Source: Streptomyces sulfonofaciens (GTDB lineage Bacteria; Actinomycetota; Actinomycetes; Streptomycetales; Streptomycetaceae). Taken from it: 64,000 nucleotides of DNA. The notes under the pieces are model-generated. The model was not told the DNA's origin. It was given only the letters and a program-made list of their open reading frames with translations, and did no database searches. Positions 1-8,019 of the stretch are shown piece by piece. Numbering within the stretch: the stretch's first letter is position 1; each line of letters starts with the position of its first letter. A program made the position numbers and the translations under genes. The stretch lies in assembly GCF_014656295.1 (NCBI RefSeq), contig NZ_BNCD01000005.1:310001-374000 (forward strand), written 5' to 3'.

Positions 1-426
1 CACCACGGATCGGCCGTCCAGCGCGGTGTGGTCCGCCATGAGCACCAGGGCGAAGTCACCGCCGAACGGCGCCTCGCGCACCAGGTGCAGCCGCCAGCGC
101 GGCAGGCCGTCGGGGAAGGGCCGCACGGCGCCGTCGGCCAGCAGGACGTCCAGGGAGCAGGCGGCGTCGGCCACGTGGACCACGGGATCGAAGGGCCCGG
201 CACCGGACGCCCAGCGGTGGCGCCGCACCGCGGGGAACCCGGCCGCGGGCGGCTGGAGCGTGACGTTCATCCGGGGCAGCGCGCCCCACCGCTCGGCGAC
301 GCGGGCCCGCACCTCTGCAAGGCCGGGCGGGTCCCCGGCGAAGACGGCGACCAGCCCGATGGTGCACGGCACACCGCTCACGGCCTGCATCTCGTCCGTG
401 ATCGACAATCTGGTACGAGTCGTCAC
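1..426 (-). CDS. WS/DGAT-like or condensation-type acyltransferase (C-terminal part outside window)
   Basis: An uninterrupted reading frame of 142 codons enters from the left edge on the minus strand, so only the N-terminal part is visible. The start is probably the GTG at 426, which has a GGGGG stretch about 6 bases upstream; an in-frame ATG lies at 390. The last visible residues contain DHTALDGRS, matching the HxxxDG active site of the acyl-CoA-dependent acyltransferase superfamily, and RVAERWGALPRM resembles the N-terminal block of wax ester synthase/diacylglycerol acyltransferases. Such enzymes esterify acyl-CoA to alcohols or diacylglycerol. An NRPS condensation-like protein is the alternative. 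No function in the neighbouring cluster can be inferred. Confidence 0.6.
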   Translation of the reverse strand, partial: MTTRTRLSITDEMQAVSGVPCTIGLVAVFAGDPPGLAEVRARVAERWGALPRMNVTLQPPAAGFPAVRRHRWASGAGPFDPVVHVADAACSLDVLLADGAVRPFPDGLPRWRLHLVREAPFGGDFALVLMADHTALDGRSVV

Positions 427-832
427 TTCAGCCCCCGGGACTCGACAGACGACCGGAGCTCGTCCAGGACGACGCACGGCCGGGGCACGCTCTTTCCCAC
501 GCCCCGACCAACGACCATCCAAACCGAACGTCACACGAGGGGCGACTTCCGGACGGCTCGGGCCGTCCCGGCCGGCTGCCCGGCCCGTGGGCCGGCGGTT
601 CGTCTTTGAGGGTGCCGAGGGCGCCGAGGGCGCCGAGGAGATCGAGGAGGCCGAGGAGCCGGGCGCGGGTGGGCGCGATGGCGGCGCCGCTGATCTCGTC
701 CGCGGCGACCGGGGAGCCCGGCACGTGGACCGGGCGGCGCCTGCGCGGCCGGGCCGTGCGCACACGCCCTACGGCAGCGCGCCTTCCCGGTCCGGGGCGT
801 GGGTCACACGGTGCAGGGTCAAGGAACAGGAA
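427..832. other. gene-free stretch upstream of chitinase
   Basis: About 400 bases with no convincing gene. It includes short direct repeats of GCCGAGGGC around 610-640. The only regulatory signal I recognise is the operator and promoter at its right end. Confidence 0.5.
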
Positions 833-867
833 TGGTCTAGTCCAAACTGTTGACTTGGTCTAGACAA
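833..867 (+). promoter_or_regulatory. chitinase operator direct repeat (DasR/dre-like) with -35 box
   Basis: Two 12-base repeats, TGGTCTAGTCCA at 833-844 and TGGTCTAGACAA at 856-867, match the TGGTCYAGACC direct repeats known in Streptomyces chitinase promoters and the dre sites of the GlcNAc-responsive repressor DasR. A -35-like TTGACT (850-855) lies between them, with a -10-like GATCCT at 873-878. Repression in the absence of chitin or GlcNAc signals is inferred. Confidence 0.8.
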
Positions 868-911
868 GGCCGGATCCTGATGCCCCTTCCACCGATCAGG
901 GAGACCTGGAC

Positions 912-2132
912 ATGAGACGTCTTCGTGCTCTCCTCTGCGGTACCGCCACGGCCGCGCTGGCCGCCGCGGGGCTCAGCGGCCTGGCCGTCACCCAGGCCGC
1001 GGGCGCGGACGCCGCGGCGGACCAACTGTCCAACCGCTGGTACGCCGCCGCGCCGTACCTGATGCCGCTCGACAACGACCCGCCCGACGCCACCGCCATC
1101 ATGGACGCCACCGGCCTCAAGGCGTTCCAGCTCGCCTTCGTCCTCGCCCCGAACGGCGGCGGGTGCAGCCCCACCTGGGACGGCACCGCGCCCGTCGCCG
1201 GGGACACCGCGGTCGCCGGCGTGATCGACGCCATCCGCGCCAAGGGCGGTGACGTCTCCGTCTCCATCGGCGGCTACAACGGCACCAAGCTCGGCCAGGC
1301 GTGCGGCACCCCCGAGGCCACCGCGGCCGCGTACCAGCAGGTCGTCACCAAGTACGGCCTGCACGCCATCGACTTCGACCTGGAGGAGCCGGAGTACGAG
1401 AACACCGCCGCGATCCACAACGAGATCGGCGCCGCCAGGATCCTCCAGAAGGACAACCCGGGCCTCTACGTCTCCGTCACCACGGCGGGCACCGCCGCCG
1501 GCACCGGCTGGTTCGGCCAGCAGATGCTCAACGAGGCCAAGGCGCAGGGCTTCACGCCGAACAACTTCTCCATCATGCCCTTCGACGGCGGGTTCCAGGG
1601 CGCGTCGGCGCAGACCGCCGCGCTCACCGCCTTCAACGGCCTGCTGCGCTCCACCTTCGGCTGGGACGAGGCCACCGCCTACGCCCACGAGGGCTTCTCG
1701 GGGATGAACGGCCGCAGCGACTCGGGCGAGATGTTCCCGCAGGACGCCTTCCGCACCGTGCTCGACTTCGCCACCTCGCACGGCATGGACCGCTTCACCT
1801 TCTGGTCGCTCAACCGCGACCGCCAGTGCACCCCGCCCGACAACGGCGGACGCACCTCGGGCACGTGCAGCAGCGTGCCGCAGAGCGCCTGGGACTTCGC
1901 GAAGTTCTCCGTCGAGTTCGCCGGAGCCACCCCGCCCGACAACCCGCCGCCCACCGACCCGCCCGGCAGTGGCACGTGCACCCTCGCCGCGTGGGACGCG
2001 TCCGCGGTGTACACCGGCGGGCAGGAGGTCTCGTACGAGGGCCACACCTGGAAGGCCAAGTGGTGGACCCAGGGCGAGGAGCCGGGCAGCACCGGTGAAT
2101 GGGGAGCGTGGCAGGACGAGGGACCGTGCTGA
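912..2132 (+). CDS. secreted GH18 chitinase with C-terminal chitin-binding domain
   Basis: This 406-residue secreted endochitinase would hydrolyse beta-1,4-linked N-acetylglucosamine. Residues 1-32 are a signal peptide (MRRLRALLCG plus an Ala-rich core). The GH18 barrel shows the SIGG motif near 118-121 and the catalytic strand HAIDFDLEE, with D154, D156 and the acid E158; the first Asp of DxxDxDxE is replaced by His. A Pro/Asp linker (about 330-350) leads to a C-terminal ChtBD3/CBM5-12 domain with AWDASAVYTGG and the WWTQGEEPG signature. The ATG has AGGGAG at 898-903. The gene stands alone behind a DasR-type operator, consistent with induction by chitin breakdown products. Confidence 0.92.
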   Translation: MRRLRALLCGTATAALAAAGLSGLAVTQAAGADAAADQLSNRWYAAAPYLMPLDNDPPDATAIMDATGLKAFQLAFVLAPNGGGCSPTWDGTAPVAGDTAVAGVIDAIRAKGGDVSVSIGGYNGTKLGQACGTPEATAAAYQQVVTKYGLHAIDFDLEEPEYENTAAIHNEIGAARILQKDNPGLYVSVTTAGTAAGTGWFGQQMLNEAKAQGFTPNNFSIMPFDGGFQGASAQTAALTAFNGLLRSTFGWDEATAYAHEGFSGMNGRSDSGEMFPQDAFRTVLDFATSHGMDRFTFWSLNRDRQCTPPDNGGRTSGTCSSVPQSAWDFAKFSVEFAGATPPDNPPPTDPPGSGTCTLAAWDASAVYTGGQEVSYEGHTWKAKWWTQGEEPGSTGEWGAWQDEGPC

Positions 2133-2175
2133 TCCCCTGAAGCGCTCCGTGCACCGGGGCCGCCGCCGGGACGGC

Positions 2176-2245
2176 GCCCGTCAGCGGCACGCCCCGGTCA
2201 GCCCCCGTCAGCAGCACGCCCCGGTCAGCCCCCGTCAGCAGCACG
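2176..2245. repeat. 27-bp tandem repeat (about 2.5 copies)
   Basis: Two identical adjacent 27-base units (2192-2218 and 2219-2245) beginning CCCCGGTCAGCCCCC are preceded by a partial, slightly diverged copy from 2176. They lie just after the chitinase stop codon, before the next gene. No function is evident. Confidence 0.85.
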
Positions 2246-2415
2246 GCGCCCGCCCCGCCGGCCTCCCCGGTGGGCCGGGCGCCCGGCTGACGGAGCCGGC
2301 CCGGTACCGGCCTCGCGTCCGGCCACGCGTCCGGTGTCGCGTCCGGCCCCGCGCCCCGGCCCCGCACCCGGTCCGCCGCGACGGCGTCCGCCGCGACGGC
2401 GGTACCGTCGAACCC

Positions 2416-3246
2416 ATGAGCGACGCCCCGACCAATGACCTCGGTGACTTCCTGCGGGCCGGCAGGTCCCGGCTTGCGCCGTCCGACGTCGGTCTGCCGG
2501 CCGGGGGCGGCGGCCGCCGGGTGCGGGGCCTGCGGCGCGAGGAGGTCGCCGTGCTGGCGGGGGTGAGCGCCGACTACTACTCCCGTCTGGAACGCGGCCG
2601 GGAGCGGAACCCGTCCGCGCAGGTCGTCGGCGCGCTGGGCCGCGCGCTGCGGCTGGCCCCCGACGCCCGCGGGCACCTCTTCCGCCTCGCCGGCCTGACC
2701 CCGGGCCTGGCGGCCGACGGGGCGCGGGAGGGGGTGCACCCGGCACTGCTGCACCTGCTCGACGCCTTCCCTGCGGCCGCGGCCTACGTGCTGGGCCCCT
2801 CCTTCGACGTCCTCGCGAGGAACGCGGCGGCCGGCGCCCTGCTCGCCCCGTTCGGCACCGAGACCAACATGGTGCGGATACTCTTCGGGCACCCGCGGGC
2901 CCGCGAGGTCTTCGTGGAGTGGCCGCGGGTCGCCGCCGCCACCGTGCACGCACTGCGGCTGAACGCCGCCCGCTTCCCCGACGACACCGGCATCCGCGAC
3001 CTGGTGTCCGGCACCAGGGCCGGCTCCGCCGAGTTCGCCGGGCTGTGGGACGAGCAGATCGTCGGCGGCCTCACCCGCGCGTACAAGGTGTTCGCGCACC
3101 CCACCGCCGGACGCGTCGAGCTCGCCTACCAGACGTTCGACGTCCATGACGCTCCGGGACAGCAACTGCTGGTCGGCACTCCGGAGCCCGGCAGCCGCAG
3201 CGCGGCGGCCCTCGCCGGGCTGGGGTCGGCGGCCGCCGCCGGCTGA
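2416..3246 (+). CDS. MmyB-like XRE-family transcriptional regulator
   Basis: A 276-residue DNA-binding regulator. The N-terminal helix-turn-helix (about residues 8-75) contains RGLRREEVAVLAGVSADYYS and RLERGRERNPS, the signature of the MmyB/XRE group. The C-terminal part is the MmyB-type ligand-binding domain (PAS-like), with VLARNAAAGALLAPF. The ATG has no Shine-Dalgarno sequence and a TACCGT element lies about 8 bases upstream, so the mRNA may be leaderless. It is convergent with an SDR gene. Such regulators often sit beside SDR oxidoreductases, so the two may share a local response; the ligand is unknown. Confidence 0.85.
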   Translation: MSDAPTNDLGDFLRAGRSRLAPSDVGLPAGGGGRRVRGLRREEVAVLAGVSADYYSRLERGRERNPSAQVVGALGRALRLAPDARGHLFRLAGLTPGLAADGAREGVHPALLHLLDAFPAAAAYVLGPSFDVLARNAAAGALLAPFGTETNMVRILFGHPRAREVFVEWPRVAAATVHALRLNAARFPDDTGIRDLVSGTRAGSAEFAGLWDEQIVGGLTRAYKVFAHPTAGRVELAYQTFDVHDAPGQQLLVGTPEPGSRSAAALAGLGSAAAAG

Positions 3247-3255
3247 GCGCGCGCC

Positions 3256-3293
3256 GCGGGCCCTGCCCGGGGAGGGCGGCGGCCGGGGCCCGC
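3256..3293. terminator. convergent-gene hairpin
   Basis: GCGGGCCC at 3256-3263 can pair with GGGCCCGC at 3286-3293 across a GC-rich loop. The hairpin lies between the convergent MmyB-like regulator and SDR genes. There is no T tract, as is usual in Streptomyces. Confidence 0.45.
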
Positions 3294-3295
3294 TG

Positions 3296-4042
3296 TCAGC
3301 CCTGCACCGTCGGTCGGACGACGATCTCGTTGACGTCGACACCGGCGGGCTGGGCGACGGCGTAGCCGATGGCCTCGGCGACCGCGGAGGCCGGGATCGC
3401 GATACGCTCCGCGACCGCGCGCGCCGCCTGCTGCACCTCGGCGTCACCGCCGCGGTCCATCAGCTCGGACCGGGTGAACCCGGGGCTGACGACGGTGACC
3501 CGGACGTCGGTGCTCTCCTGGCGCAGCCCCTCCGCCAGCGCGCGCACGGCGTACTTCGTCGCGCAGTACACGGCCGCCGTGGGGTCGACGCGGTGGGCGG
3601 CCGTCGACGCGACGGCGACGATGTGGCCGCTGCCCCGGTCCCGCATCGAGGGCAGGACGGCGGCGATGCCGTGCAGCACACCGCGCAGGTTGACGTCGAT
3701 CATCTGGTTCCACTCGTCGACGCGCAGCGCGGCCAGCGGGGACAGCGGCATCACACCGGCGTTGTTGACCAGGACGTCCACCCGGCCGTGCCGCCGGAGC
3801 GCACCGCCCACGAAGGCGTGGACGCTGCCCGGGTCGGTCACGTCCAGATCGGTGTGCTCGGCGCTGTGCCCGGCCGCGCTCAGCTCCTCGACGATCGAGG
3901 CCAGCCGTCCGGTGCGCCGGGCCCCGAGGACGACATGGTGCCCGGCGGCGGCCAGGTGCCGTGCCGTGGCCTCGCCGATGCCGCTCGACGCGCCCGTGAT
4001 CAGGACGACCTTCCGCTCGGTGGACGGGACGGCGGTGCTCAC
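3296..4042 (-). CDS. SDR family NAD(P)-dependent oxidoreductase
   Basis: This 248-residue classical short-chain dehydrogenase has the cofactor motif TGASSGIG (residues 16-23), NNAG (93-96), catalytic S146, and YxxxK as Y159/K163 (VYCATK). These give a Rossmann-fold oxidoreductase acting on a carbonyl or alcohol whose identity cannot be read from sequence. The GTG start at 4042 was chosen because GGAGG sits just upstream and the protein then begins in the usual SDR register; a longer upstream frame exists but lacks family similarity. The gene is convergent with the MmyB-like regulator and probably a general metabolic gene. Confidence 0.9.
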   Translation of the reverse strand: MSTAVPSTERKVVLITGASSGIGEATARHLAAAGHHVVLGARRTGRLASIVEELSAAGHSAEHTDLDVTDPGSVHAFVGGALRRHGRVDVLVNNAGVMPLSPLAALRVDEWNQMIDVNLRGVLHGIAAVLPSMRDRGSGHIVAVASTAAHRVDPTAAVYCATKYAVRALAEGLRQESTDVRVTVVSPGFTRSELMDRGGDAEVQQAARAVAERIAIPASAVAEAIGYAVAQPAGVDVNEIVVRPTVQG

Positions 4043-4386
4043 GTGGGTGCCTCCGAAAGAATCGTGGTCGGGGCCGGTCCGTACCGGCCCCTCGGTCCTT
4101 CCGAGGATTCTTCGAGCCCGGCGGCCGGGCAGGAAGGCCGTGCCGTCCTGGGTGCGGCACACCCAGGCTCGTCCGCCCCGCGCCCGTGGGCCGACCGCCC
4201 GGCCCCCGGCGCCCCGCCCCGGCCGCCACGGGCGCCGGACCGCGCGTCAACCGCACTCGGAACGTCGGGCGAGGCGGGCGAGGCGGGCGAGGCGAGTGAG
4301 TCAGGGCAAGCAGGCCGCGCGGGCCGCGGCCGGCCGGGCGGCGCCGCGGGGTCCGGCGGGGCGAGCCGTTGCCGGCCGGTGCCGGC
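4043..4386. other. intergenic region with 9-bp triplet repeat
   Basis: No gene is seen. It should hold the promoter of the SDR gene and the 3' end of the rmlAB transcript. Three perfect copies of GGGCGAGGC lie in tandem at 4267-4293. Confidence 0.5.
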
Positions 4387-5394
4387 TCAGACCCGTACCG
4401 CGTCGCCGGCGGGCAGGACGGCCCGGCGCAGCGGCTCCCACCACTCGCGATGGGCCGCGTACCAGGACACCGTGCGCGCCAGCCCGTCGTCGAAGGACAC
4501 CGCGGGCGCGTAACCCAGCTCCACCGCGATCTTGCCGGTGTCCAGGGCGTAGCGCAGGTCGTGGCCCTTGCGGTCGGGGACGTGGTCGACGCGCGAGAAG
4601 TCGGCGCCGAGCAGTTCGAGCAGGCGCTCCGTCAGCTCCCGGTTGGTCAGCTCGGTGCCCCCGCCGATGTGGTACACGTGGCCCGGCCGGCCGCCCGCGG
4701 CCACCAGGGCCACGCCCTGGCAGTGGTCGTCGACGTGCAGCCAGTCCCGCACGTTCGAGCCGTCGCCGTACAGCGGCACCCGTCCGCCGGTCAGCAACTG
4801 GGTGACGAAGCGCGGGACGACCTTCTCCGGGTGCTGGTGGGGCCCGTAGGTGTTGGAGCACCTGGTGACGCACACGTCGAGGCCGTGGGTGCGGTGGTAG
4901 GCGAGCGCGAGCAGGTCGGAGGACGCCTTCGAGGCGGCGTAGGGGGAGTTGGGGCTGATCGGCGCGTTCTCGTCCCAGCGGTCGTCGCCCGCCACCGACC
5001 CGTACACCTCGTCGGTGGAGACGTGCACGAACCGCGGCACCCGCGCCGCCCGCGCGGCGTCGAGCAGCCGCTGCGTGCCCAGGACGTTGGTGCGCACGAA
5101 GGCGTCCGCGTCCGCTATGGACCGGTCGACGTGCGACTCGGCCGCGAAGTGCACGACCAGGTCGGCACCGTCCAGGACCCGGGCCACCACCTGCGCGTCG
5201 CAGATGTCGCCCCTGACGACCCGCAGCCGCGGATCGTCGGCGACCGCGTGCAGGTTGCCGAGGGTGCCCGCATAGGTGAGCTTGTCGAGCACGGTGACAC
5301 GGGCCGCTCCGAACGCCTCGTACCTGCCGGCCAGGACGTGCTTGACGAAATGGGAGCCGATGAAGCCGGCTCCTCCGGTGACGACGATGCGCAC
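4387..5394 (-). CDS. rmlB: dTDP-glucose 4,6-dehydratase
   Basis: RmlB converts dTDP-D-glucose to dTDP-4-keto-6-deoxyglucose, the second step of 6-deoxysugar biosynthesis. The 335-residue extended-SDR protein shows GGAGFIGSH at its N terminus, HFAAESHVDRSI, the catalytic VSTDEVYG (Thr-Asp-Glu) and YAASK (Tyr/Lys), and the C-terminal RDWLHVDDHC block. The start is taken at GTG 5394 because it gives VRIVVTGG, the family's usual N terminus, with AGGTG upstream; a GTG two codons earlier (5400) is equally in frame. It lies 25 bases downstream of rmlA in the same transcript. No 3,5-epimerase or 4-reductase gene is nearby, so the final sugar is unknown. Confidence 0.93.
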   Translation of the reverse strand: MRIVVTGGAGFIGSHFVKHVLAGRYEAFGAARVTVLDKLTYAGTLGNLHAVADDPRLRVVRGDICDAQVVARVLDGADLVVHFAAESHVDRSIADADAFVRTNVLGTQRLLDAARAARVPRFVHVSTDEVYGSVAGDDRWDENAPISPNSPYAASKASSDLLALAYHRTHGLDVCVTRCSNTYGPHQHPEKVVPRFVTQLLTGGRVPLYGDGSNVRDWLHVDDHCQGVALVAAGGRPGHVYHIGGGTELTNRELTERLLELLGADFSRVDHVPDRKGHDLRYALDTGKIAVELGYAPAVSFDDGLARTVSWYAAHREWWEPLRRAVLPAGDAVRV

Positions 5395-5419
5395 GAACAC
5401 CTACTTCATCCGACGATCT

Positions 5420-6283
5420 TCATCCGACGATGTCCATCAGGTACTGGCTGTACGGGGTCGGCTCCATCCGGGCGGCCAGCTCGTGGCACTGGCCGGCGGT
5501 GATGAAGCCCATCCGGTAGGCGATCTCCTCCAGACAGGCGATCCGCACCCCCTGGCGCTGCTCCATCACCTGCACGTAGTGCGAGGCCTGGAGCAGCGCG
5601 TCGTGGGTGCCGGTGTCCAGCCAGGCGAAGCCGCGCCCCAGGTCGATCAGCCGGGCCCTGCCCTGGGCGAGGAAGACCCGGTTGACGTCGGTGATCTCCA
5701 GCTCACCGCGCGGAGAGGGGCGCAGGTTCTTGGCGATGTCCACCACGTCGCTGCTGTAGGAGTACAGCCCCGTCAGGGCCAGGTTGGACCGCGGTCTGGC
5801 CGGCTTCTCCTCGATGGAGACCAGGCGTCCTTCGGCGTCGACCTCGCCCACTCCGTACCGCCGGGGGTCGCTGACGGCGTAGCCGAACAGCAGGGCCCCG
5901 TCCACCGTCCGCAGCCGGTCGTGCAGCAGGCGCGAGAAGCCGGGGCCGTGGAAGACGTTGTCGCCGAGGATCAGGGTCACGGAGTCGTTGCCGATGTGGT
6001 CGGCACCGATGAGGAACGACTGCGCGATGCCTTCGGGCCGCGCCTGCTCGGCGTAGGAGAGGGACAGGCCGAGGTCGCTGCCGTCGCCCAGGAGCGTGCG
6101 GAACATCGGCAGGTGCTGGGGAGAGGAGATCAGCAGGATGTCGCGGATGCCGCCCAGCATGAGCACCGACAGCGGGTAGTAGACCATCGGCTTGTTGTAG
6201 ACGGGCAGCAACTGCTTGGACACGGCATGGGTCAGCGGGTGCAGACGGGTGCCGCTGCCGCCGGCGAGGATGATCCCCCTCAT
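5420..6283 (-). CDS. rmlA: glucose-1-phosphate thymidylyltransferase
   Basis: RmlA activates glucose-1-phosphate with dTTP to dTDP-glucose and pyrophosphate. At 287 residues it has the normal length for short RmlA proteins. It begins MRGIILAGGSGTRLHPLT, the nucleotide-binding signature, and contains KQLLPVYNKPMVYYPLS, LILGDNVFHG and IEEKP, all characteristic. It is first of the rmlA-rmlB transcript and reads away from a long gene-poor region that it shares with the orphan biosynthetic operon. The pair may supply a dTDP-sugar to that operon or simply serve cell-wall or secondary sugars. Confidence 0.94.
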   Translation of the reverse strand: MRGIILAGGSGTRLHPLTHAVSKQLLPVYNKPMVYYPLSVLMLGGIRDILLISSPQHLPMFRTLLGDGSDLGLSLSYAEQARPEGIAQSFLIGADHIGNDSVTLILGDNVFHGPGFSRLLHDRLRTVDGALLFGYAVSDPRRYGVGEVDAEGRLVSIEEKPARPRSNLALTGLYSYSSDVVDIAKNLRPSPRGELEITDVNRVFLAQGRARLIDLGRGFAWLDTGTHDALLQASHYVQVMEQRQGVRIACLEEIAYRMGFITAGQCHELAARMEPTPYSQYLMDIVG

Positions 6284-6630
6284 GCCGCCTGCTTCGGCGC
6301 ATGTCCGGGGCCCTTCTCAGGACACCGCGCGCCGACCGCCGGGCAATTGCGCACACGGCTCGGAAAGAAGGGAACTCTGTGCCGGTGCACTTGGCGGGGA
6401 CCGGCCGCGCGCGGCGGCGTGTACGGTCCTCTCCCGCGGCATCGGCGAATGGTGTGCGCGAACTGCGCGGAGAAGAGTTCGGGATAGTGGCTCTTCTGCT
6501 GACCGGCGAGAGTGACTACTCGCCCTGCCGGCTCGGAGCCGGTGGGATCAGTAGCTGGGAGAACCTGGCGTACCGCTTCTTCGAGAGGAATCTCATCGGC
6601 GCTGCAGCGAAGCTTTCGGTATTTCGCCAT
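6280..6630 (-). CDS. possible small protein upstream of rmlA (doubtful)
   Basis: An open frame of 116 codons starts at an ATG with GAGG 4 bases upstream and begins MAKYRKLRCSADEIPLEEA. It overlaps the rmlA start by four bases, which would fit a coupled leader gene. The C-terminal half is Arg/Pro-rich and codon use is not strongly biased to G/C at third positions, so it may be non-coding. No family is recognised. Confidence 0.2.
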   Translation of the reverse strand: MAKYRKLRCSADEIPLEEAVRQVLPATDPTGSEPAGRVVTLAGQQKSHYPELFSAQFAHTIRRCRGRGPYTPPRAAGPRQVHRHRVPFFPSRVRNCPAVGARCPEKGPGHAPKQAA

Positions 6631-6877
6631 GACCTCGAATCTAAGCGGTTGCACTAGGAAAGCGCAACAACTTTCTGGCCGCCTTGGCCGGCCGTCATAC
6701 GCCCGCTTTGAGTGCTCTGGGGTGGTTGTTAAGCAGCCACTCTTGGTGATCCGGGACGCTGTTTCGCAGGGAAGTTGCGGAACTCGGCGCAGTTCGGGGC
6801 CGCGCGCCGCCGGTGTGGGCCGCGGCGGCGGTGGGAAAAGGTGCCGGTCGGCCAGAATGGCTTGGCAGTCTCTGTGA

Positions 6878-6889
6878 GAGAGCGCTCTC
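6878..6889. promoter_or_regulatory. GAGAGCGCTCTC palindrome (LacI-family-like operator)
   Basis: A perfect 12-base palindrome centred on AGCGCT, resembling the TGGGAGCGCTCCCA sites bound by actinomycete LacI-family sugar repressors such as CebR. No LacI gene lies in the window, so any binding protein would act in trans. The similarity is to the core only. Confidence 0.35.
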
Positions 6890-7151
6890 ATAAAGCTACA
6901 GGACCCTTTCGCGGCTTTTGCTGTATCCGTAAGGGGGTTCATCAGATCTTTGCTGGAAAGTACTGCCTTTGCCGTGGTGTGGCCGGAAAACTGATGACTT
7001 CGTGGGTCGGTCGAGCAGGGTACCGTGCGGACCGGGAGGCGGGGCGCCGAATCCTGCCGGTGGGCCTGCCTGCTCGTTTGAGTCGCTTCAGGCTCTTTAT
7101 TTGCATGATTGGCCCGGCTGTCCGGCCTTCGGGATCTTCCGCCCTGCCCTG

Positions 7152-7207
7152 TTGACATGTGTGAAGCCTGCACGCTTCACTTCCTATCAGGCGCATGTCA
7201 GGCGCAT
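7152..7207 (+). promoter_or_regulatory. promoter-like block: TTGACA, 7-bp inverted repeat, 11-bp direct repeats
   Basis: TTGACA (7152-7157) is followed by the perfect inverted repeat GTGAAGC (7161-7167)/GCTTCAC (7174-7180), a typical TetR-size operator. Then come two copies of TCAGGCGCAT starting 11 bases apart (7187-7196 and 7198-7207). Direct repeats with 11-base periodicity are the hallmark of SARP targets, and a SARP gene lies at 19.6-21.8 kb. Control of the downstream operon by these proteins is inferred. Confidence 0.4.
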
Positions 7208-7268
7208 ATCTCATCGCCGGCGTCGATTGCCCCAGCAGTCGGTTTCTGTGCTCTGTGAGTTGTGGACG

Positions 7269-8012
7269 GTGAAAGACCCGGTGACCAGAGAGCTCTGCCA
7301 TGACCGGAATCTTCGGAGGTTCATCACAGCTCGGGCACTGTCAAGGGGCGGCGGCGCAATATTTACCATCGGGCTGACGACGGCAATGCTCAATGCGCAT
7401 TTCCAGGCTGCGGACATGGGATTCGTGCTCGCCGCCGCCGTGGCACCCGTGGTTCTCCTGCTGCCGGTCGGCGGCGTTTATCCCGGCCATTTCCGTCCGC
7501 GTGTCACCGCGCCGGGCGCGCCGCCGCGCCGGCCGCACGTCCGGCGTGCACCGGCCGCGGTCCGGGCGGGGCTGTCCGGCCGCCCCCGGCCGTGGGGTGC
7601 CGTGAGCGCCTCCGCGCTCCTCGGGACGCCGGCCCTCGGGCCGTTCGACGTGCTAGGGGGCGTCGTCCTCGTCGACCGCTCCGGGCCCACCGCCCACGGC
7701 CCGCTGCTGACCGTGCCCGGCCTCGGTGCGACCACCGGCGGTGTGCTCGACTCGCGGGCCCACCGGGTGCGGCCGCCGCGCACCGGACCGCCGGCCCTGC
7801 CGGCCCTCGCACCGCTGCCGGCCGGCCGCGCCCCGAGCGGTCCCGCGGCCACCCGGCCGGGTACCGGGGCCGTGCTGCTGCCGGGCTCCGCCGCCCTCGC
7901 ACCCGGGTGCGCCCTCCTGCTCCCCGCCCCCACCGTCTCCTACCCGCGCCGCACACCCCCCGCCCCCGCCCCGGCCCCTCCCACAGGGCCGGCCGGGGTC
8001 CGCCGAGCCTAG
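7269..8012 (+). pseudogene. remnant of an MFS transporter
   Basis: An open frame of 247 codons from a GTG. Residues from DRNLRRFITARALS to LLLPVGGVYPGHF match TM1-TM2 and the first loop of MFS_3 (EntS-like) exporters. A later block (LGPFDVLGGVVLVDRS, LLTVPGLGAT) resembles the middle of the same family. In between, and to the end, the protein is Pro/Arg/Ala-rich, without the expected membrane helices, and about half the usual 400 residues. I read it as an exporter eroded by deletions that kept the frame open. Its stop codon touches the ribosome binding site of the radical SAM gene. A divergent functional membrane protein is possible but less likely. Confidence 0.5.
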
Positions 8013-8019
8013 GAGGAAC

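Larger units (their letters stand above)
6631..7268. other. gene-poor, relatively AT-rich regulatory stretch
   Basis: With the doubtful ORF beside it, this makes almost 1 kb without a recognisable gene between rmlA (minus) and the MFS remnant (plus). Base composition is visibly less GC-rich than the surroundings. It carries a GAGAGCGCTCTC palindrome and a compact promoter-like block at 7152-7207, annotated separately. Confidence 0.6.

Noticed and set aside
6280..7173. 297-codon minus-strand frame upstream of rmlA
   Set aside because: The full frame has no bias or homology. Only its last 116 codons, with a GAGG site, were kept as a doubtful small gene.
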